From the NCBI GenBank assembly GCA_900128395.1, contig LT649380.1, positions 1 through 30,670 of the forward strand: a stretch of DNA of 30,670 nt. The letters are read 5' to 3'. A model generated the notes under the pieces. The model was not told the DNA's origin. It saw only the letters and a program-made list of their open reading frames with translations, and did not search any database. Shown in pieces: positions 26,240 through 30,670 of the stretch (positions are counted from its first letter, which is position 1; each line of letters opens with the position of its first letter). The stretch comes from Stramenopiles sp. TOSAG23-2. Lineage: Eukaryota; Sar. The position numbers and the translations under genes are program-made.

Positions 26240-26954
26240 ATTTTTACAATGTGTAAATTATATATATATATATATATATAAACTACGCGTGAGAGAATTT
26301 TAAACAATAATTATTTGTATATAATTAAACGTATTATTATTGTATAATTACGTTGTTCGTTTATTTTTCCAGTATTTATTATTTACTGTATATAGATGTA
26401 TACAGTCGTATGTATTATATCTGTAAGATTTACCATAATAGTATTCAATGCTAATTTTATTATTAGAAGTTATAACTGACAATAATTATAAAATATTCTT
26501 AAATAAATATTTAATACTATAATAATATTAATATTAATACTCCGGAAAAAAGAACCTGATGTGGTTCTACTAAATTCGAACTATTAATACCCGGTATTCA
26601 TATAATACAGTAAAAGGCTGGGAAAATAAAAAAAAAGTCTGTGTTTTCTCCCTGGTTTTGTGTTGGGGACACCTCCTTAAAATATAATAGAAATAAAAAA
26701 ATGTCCGAAAAAAATAAAAAAAAAAAAAAAAAAAAGCAGTTTTTTTAGTAGTGTAGTAACTTTCAACTTTCAATACTGTGTTTAATAGATTTTGGATAAA
26801 TGATATAATATTCGCGACACTAATTAGAAAGTTATAGGGTTTATACGGGTATTATGCGTTTAGCAAAATTTTTATATACAAACAGAGCAATAAAAACATA
26901 ATTAATTTAATAATATATATAACAATAGAGGAAACCAAGTATAATTGTACAAAG
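26240..26954. promoter_or_regulatory. Divergent spacer between the SLOG and MFS genes
   Basis: No gene is seen. It holds a TA run (26260-26280), the palindrome AATACC-C-GGTATT (26586-26598), the small hairpin GAACC-TGATGT-GGTTC near 26550-26566, and a poly-A run at about 26715-26735. Both flanking genes start from here. Confidence 0.5.
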
Positions 26955-28283
26955 ATGACAAATGGTACTAGCAAACAGGAAAAAACAGAAGAAAAATATA
27001 CATTGGGTCATACAAAATTAATTTTTCAATTATGGTCTTCGTATATGACTATGATGGCTTCGCGTGCAGTAGTGACGCAAGGTTTAGCCATGGCAATACA
27101 AAATAAAGATTTAATGACGACATCAGCATTTGATACAATGTCAACATATGCACAATTAGCCTCTACGTTTGCCAAGTTAATTGGGGGTACGTTGGCTGAT
27201 TATGTTGGTGGTAAAAATACTTTTACATTTGTTTTAGGTTCATATGTATTGGCTATTTTAGCAATAGCAAGAGCAAAAGCAACAAGTACAATAATATTTG
27301 CATGGACTTGTATCTTAGGTGCCGGTGCACTTGCATGGCCATCCCATGCTATTATTTCAAAACCTTGGGTCCAAAATCTATCGCCATCCGATAAGCAATT
27401 TTCTATTAGTATGTTGAGCACATCCAGTCGTAGTGGTGCTTTTCTTGGTAGCGCAATTGGTGCATGGTTATTAACAAAATTGAATAATGATTGGCGTCGA
27501 CTTTCATATATAACAGCATTTTGGTGTTTAGGTATGTCTTGTTTAACCTATTTCAATATTGTAGAACGTAATAATGGTAGTGGTGGGAAAAAGAATAATG
27601 CTACTGCGAGTATTATTAGTTTGAAGAAAGATACGGAAAGAAAAACAAAGGGAAAAAAAGAACTATCTGGTGGCGAAATTTTGAAAATTGCATTGGGTGA
27701 ACGTAAAATATGGTTAGTATACTTGGGAAGTGCATTAACATTCGCTCCGTATTGTATTGCAAATGGTTTACCTGTAATATTATTAGAATTTTTTAATATG
27801 CCATCTTCACAAATAGGCTTCGTTAGTGGATTATTCCCATTAGTAATGGTACCAAGTGTTGTCATCGGGGGCGCAATACTTGGACGTTTAGATGAATATA
27901 AAAAAGGTGTATTTAACTTAATAACTTGTGGTATTTCCGGTGCAGCATTTTTGTTTTTGGCTACAAAACCACGTTTATCATTAGTTGGTCCAACATTAGC
28001 CGTTGCTGCAGCTACGATGGTTACTCCGTTCTTTATGACTCCGGGAAATTTTTGCCCTGTATATGGTGGCAAATATGCTGGAACATTTACTGGATTAGTT
28101 GATCTTCCAGGAAATATATTAACTACTATAACATTGGCATTATATCCAACAATGAAACGTATTGGTGGATACCCATTAATATTTCGTGTTTACGCATTGA
28201 TGATGTTTGGAACAGCAATTTGTGAATATGAATTTCATCGACTTGAATCTATCAATCCAACAGTTGAAAGTCCATTTGATTAA
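26955..28283 (+). CDS. Major facilitator superfamily transporter (OPA/glycerol-3-phosphate transporter-like)
   Basis: A 442-residue polytopic membrane protein with about 11-12 hydrophobic segments in two halves, split by a basic loop at about residues 205-240 (KKNN...KKDTERKTKGKKE). The first half shows the MFS motif-A region LAKLIGGTLADYVGGKNTF-like (about 75-91) and SSRSGAFLGSAIGAWLL...NDWRRLSYI, as in organophosphate:phosphate antiporters; the second half has GAILGRLDEYKKG. The end CPVYGGKYAGTFTGLVDLPGN (about 366-386) resembles the late MFS helix where carriers test for a shared fold. The substrate cannot be assigned; phosphate esters or organic anions are typical of the closest relatives. 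No signal peptide; the N-terminus is short and cytosolic. Stop TAA. Confidence 0.8.
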   Translation: MTNGTSKQEKTEEKYTLGHTKLIFQLWSSYMTMMASRAVVTQGLAMAIQNKDLMTTSAFDTMSTYAQLASTFAKLIGGTLADYVGGKNTFTFVLGSYVLAILAIARAKATSTIIFAWTCILGAGALAWPSHAIISKPWVQNLSPSDKQFSISMLSTSSRSGAFLGSAIGAWLLTKLNNDWRRLSYITAFWCLGMSCLTYFNIVERNNGSGGKKNNATASIISLKKDTERKTKGKKELSGGEILKIALGERKIWLVYLGSALTFAPYCIANGLPVILLEFFNMPSSQIGFVSGLFPLVMVPSVVIGGAILGRLDEYKKGVFNLITCGISGAAFLFLATKPRLSLVGPTLAVAAATMVTPFFMTPGNFCPVYGGKYAGTFTGLVDLPGNILTTITLALYPTMKRIGGYPLIFRVYALMMFGTAICEYEFHRLESINPTVESPFD

Positions 28284-28693
28284 AACCCCCAAAAAAATAC
28301 AAACATCATTTTTTTATAAATCGGGTGTGTGCCAGAGGTGTACCAGTGTGCAGTTCTTTTTGAAATACTGTATCAGAGTATTGTTATATTTCTTTTTATA
28401 ATTTTTTAACTGTCCAACAAAAATACAAAAGAGTTCGTAAAATTAATACGGAGACCTCATTACCGAAAATATAATACACTGTGGGTAATATATAATTTCA
28501 GGGTGTCACATAATGATACAGTATAATTGACTAATATTTTATATATGATACTTTTTATTTACGAATTTACTGCGCTCCAAATTTTTACGAAAATTTAAAA
28601 TGTTCCCGAGCTTTAAAATTTTATTCTCGCTAATGCCCTTTATCCAGATGAAGAATCAAATTGTTGTTGTTGTGCCTGTCATTTTCACCGAGT
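28284..28693. other. Convergent spacer between the MFS and ankyrin genes
   Basis: No gene is seen. It contains a small G-U-tolerant hairpin TTCGTA...TACGGA (28434-28452), similar in kind to the CG-containing hairpins of the other convergent spacers, in otherwise AT-rich sequence. Confidence 0.5.
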
Positions 28694-29572
28694 TTATACA
28701 CCACCACGATAAAATTCTTTAGTATCGTTTCCACGTTTTGCATTATCTTGCTCGGAGGTACCATCAAAAACCATTAAGAGATAATTTAACACATTCTTGC
28801 GATTTCTTTTTTTCGCCCATTCGATGGCATTTAAATTAAAAGTATTATCCTTATGATATAAATCAGTTTTGCTATATTCGCAAAGTAGCTTGCAGCTTTC
28901 AAAATGCCCACGTTCTGCTGCCAATATCAATGCCGTCTTACCAGTTGTTGTAATAGCATTTACGTTTGCTGGGTGTTCTAACAAAAGGGCTACACACTTG
29001 GATTCATTGTGTCTTGCTGCATACATAATTGGTGTCCATCCAACACGATCATAAATTTCTGTATCAGCACCTTTTTCTTTAAGCAATGTTTGTAAAACAT
29101 TAAAATGACCATTAATAACACAAGCATGCAATGGAGTGAACATGTTAATTTCTTCCACAAAATTGACGTCTGCATCTTCATGCTTTAACATTGTGCGAAC
29201 TTTATCAAGTTGACCACGTGTACATGCAAGTACTAAATTAGTATTATGTAAAGATTTCCTTCTTTTTATAATATTTGCATCGTCTTCATTCTGTTTTTCT
29301 GTACTCGTTTGCGGCAGCTTTCCTGGCTGGGCCTCATTGACTTTGCTTGCAAAGTATCCATCTTCATCTTCATCATAATCAAGCGATAATTTACGTGTAA
29401 TGGAACCTTCCAAATCAACCTTTCCTTCATAAATTTCATCAACTGGAAGATCATCATCATTGATCGTATTGTTATTAAGTAAATCTTCCAAATTTGTTAT
29501 ATTATTATTATTATTATTATTACTGCCATCATCATTGCTTTCCAATGAATTGGAACGGGATAAACTTGTCAT
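28694..29572 (-). CDS. Ankyrin-repeat protein
   Basis: A 292-residue soluble protein. Residues 1-105 are disordered, with Ser/Asn/Asp runs and basic kinase-type sites (RSNSLE, RKLSLD, RRKSLH). Residues about 112-265 hold four to five ankyrin repeats: LVLACTRGQLDKVRTMLKHEDADVNF, FTPLHACVINGHFNVLQTLLKEKGADTEI, WTPIMYAARHNESKCVALLLEHPANVNA, KTALILAAERGHFESCKLLCEYSKTD, and a degenerate last unit (NLNAIEWAKKRNRKNVLNYLL). Ankyrin repeats bind partner proteins; no catalytic domain is present, so an adaptor role regulated by phosphorylation of the tail is the simplest idea. Stop TAA; ATG at 29572 is the first in frame. Confidence 0.92.
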   Translation of the reverse strand: MTSLSRSNSLESNDDGSNNNNNNNITNLEDLLNNNTINDDDLPVDEIYEGKVDLEGSITRKLSLDYDEDEDGYFASKVNEAQPGKLPQTSTEKQNEDDANIIKRRKSLHNTNLVLACTRGQLDKVRTMLKHEDADVNFVEEINMFTPLHACVINGHFNVLQTLLKEKGADTEIYDRVGWTPIMYAARHNESKCVALLLEHPANVNAITTTGKTALILAAERGHFESCKLLCEYSKTDLYHKDNTFNLNAIEWAKKRNRKNVLNYLLMVFDGTSEQDNAKRGNDTKEFYRGGV

Positions 29573-30670
29573 CTTTTTGAGGTTTTACGTATTTGTTTAT
29601 ATATGTTTGCTTAAAATAGATGTAATCTATTTCTTTACACTAATTACTGTTTTTGTTTTTATATTGTATGTTCATTATCTATATCGAGCGAGTGGATGTT
29701 GCATTAATATATTTTATTTATCACATTTTTCGACCCAAATATGGCCATTATTATGGTGCTTATCATCAGAATTAGAAAAGAAGAATATTTTAGAATTGCA
29801 ACAATTATTGAAATAGATGTGTACATTCTAATTTCTAATTCATATTATTATTATAGTTAACTGTGTAGTATACTGTACACATCTCCTATATGTTCACAAC
29901 AGGCTTTTAGGCCATGCTGTGTCCATGTGTCCATGTTCAAAAATCCAGTTTTCGAGCCTATGCTGTGTCGCTGTGTTTTTTTCCATGCTATTCTTATGCT
30001 ACTATTCTGAACCCTACTACACAACTCTATAACATTGCCCCTTCACGGCGTGGCCAAAACATTCAAATTTAGACATAGGAGTTTTGGTGTACTTCCACAG
30101 GAAAACTAGTAGTCTTTTATGGTTTTTGGCAGAAATGGAAGTAATGTTTTTCAGTTTACCTATCACTTTTTATTATACTTTGTTGTATACTACCGGCAAA
30201 GGTGTCCATCATAATAAAAAATGATAATTTTTTGATTTATTATTATTATATTATAGCAGCTATACGCACTACACCTACAAATATATATATTGATTAAAAT
30301 ATTATACACATAATCATATCTACAACTATAAATATATATATATATATAGTTATCAAACGTACACATTTATATATTTATCTATATTAACAAAATCATGACA
30401 AAAGCGACAAATAGTAAAGCATATCAAACACGACCTAAAAAGAAATTTTATAATTGCAAATCATACATCTACTTCTATATTTCTTTCTTGTATATATATA
30501 AATGTTTTTATGGAACATAAAATAAAACTTCTGAAGTTTAAGTGGAAAGCTGGATGCAATTATTAATAATATGGAAATAGCATTACACCATACCTCTCAT
30601 TTTACATAATTTCAATCGTTTTCAATGCTATCCCATGCTAATTCATATAAAGTATGCCATTATATTTTCA
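29573..30670. other. Right-end spacer with no gene seen
   Basis: 1.1 kb upstream of the ankyrin gene. It contains imperfect direct repeats around 29911-29935 and 29956-29975 (shared TGCTGTGTC words), TCCATGCTATTC-type words, TA microsatellites near 30330, and TATGGAAATAGCATTA (30570-30585), which matches 10162-10177. No frame over about 60 codons is convincing. Confidence 0.55.

Noticed and set aside
29460-29816. 118-codon plus-strand frame at the ankyrin gene's start
   Set aside because: It is the antisense of the Asn/Asp-rich N-terminus followed by a hydrophobic translation of AT-rich spacer.

Overview
This is AT-rich nuclear-type eukaryotic DNA from a unicellular organism. The evidence is eukaryote-only gene content (a ubiquitin-activating E1, a MORN/ankyrin protein, an ER thiol-oxidoreductase ending KKEL, an aldehyde dehydrogenase ending SKL), genes on both strands without operon spacing, intergenic gaps of 0.3-1.1 kb rich in TA repeats, and asparagine runs inside proteins. 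No introns are needed for any gene I recognise. Two UGA-selenocysteine genes, a poly-Asn habit and a secreted GH3 enzyme fit an alga or similar protist (stramenopile, pelagophyte or haptophyte type), but the lineage is an inference and I cannot fix it from sequence alone.

Layout. 1-4.7 kb: the tail of an unknown gene, a secreted GH3 glycosidase, and a basic proline-rich protein, with four separate segmental duplications of about 95-140 bp around them. 5.0-8.7 kb (minus): UBA1-like E1. 9.2-10.05 kb (minus): two overlapping odd small ORFs just downstream of a tRNA-Arg(CCU). 10.4-11.2 kb (plus): an ER-retained thioredoxin-fold protein whose active site is U-G-Y-C, with UGA in frame, followed 0.3 kb later by a good SECIS-like hairpin. 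11.9-12.7 kb: an AsaB/CmcJ-type hydroxylase. 13.1-14.6 kb (minus): an aldehyde dehydrogenase with a peroxisomal PTS1. 15.6-17.4 kb (plus): the most striking gene, a membrane-anchored cysteine synthase-like PLP enzyme fused to a phosphopantetheine carrier-type domain and then to a selenoprotein W-like Rdx domain (C-G-G-U), read through an in-frame UGA. 18.3-19.4 kb (minus): a tandem double OsmC-like protein. 20.1-22.0 kb (minus): an ankyrin-MORN protein. 22.5-24.1 kb (plus): a nucleoside-hydrolase-like protein. 25.0-26.2 kb (minus): an LSDAT/SLOG-fold protein. 27.0-28.3 kb (plus): an MFS transporter. 28.7-29.6 kb (minus): an ankyrin protein. 29.6-30.7 kb: no gene seen.

How they fit. The central 10-19.4 kb holds several sulfur/selenium and redox proteins (the Sec-PDI, the cysteine synthase-carrier-SelW fusion, the double OsmC). 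This may be coincidence in a eukaryotic genome, but the fusion itself is physical evidence that PLP-based sulfur or selenium chemistry, a thiol carrier and a selenol redox domain work together. A standard gene caller would end both selenoproteins at the UGA and lose the Rdx domain or the whole N-terminus of the PDI. UGA is also a plain stop in other genes here (198-200, 12747-12749, 18318-18320), so the code is standard and the two UGAs need SECIS-type recoding.
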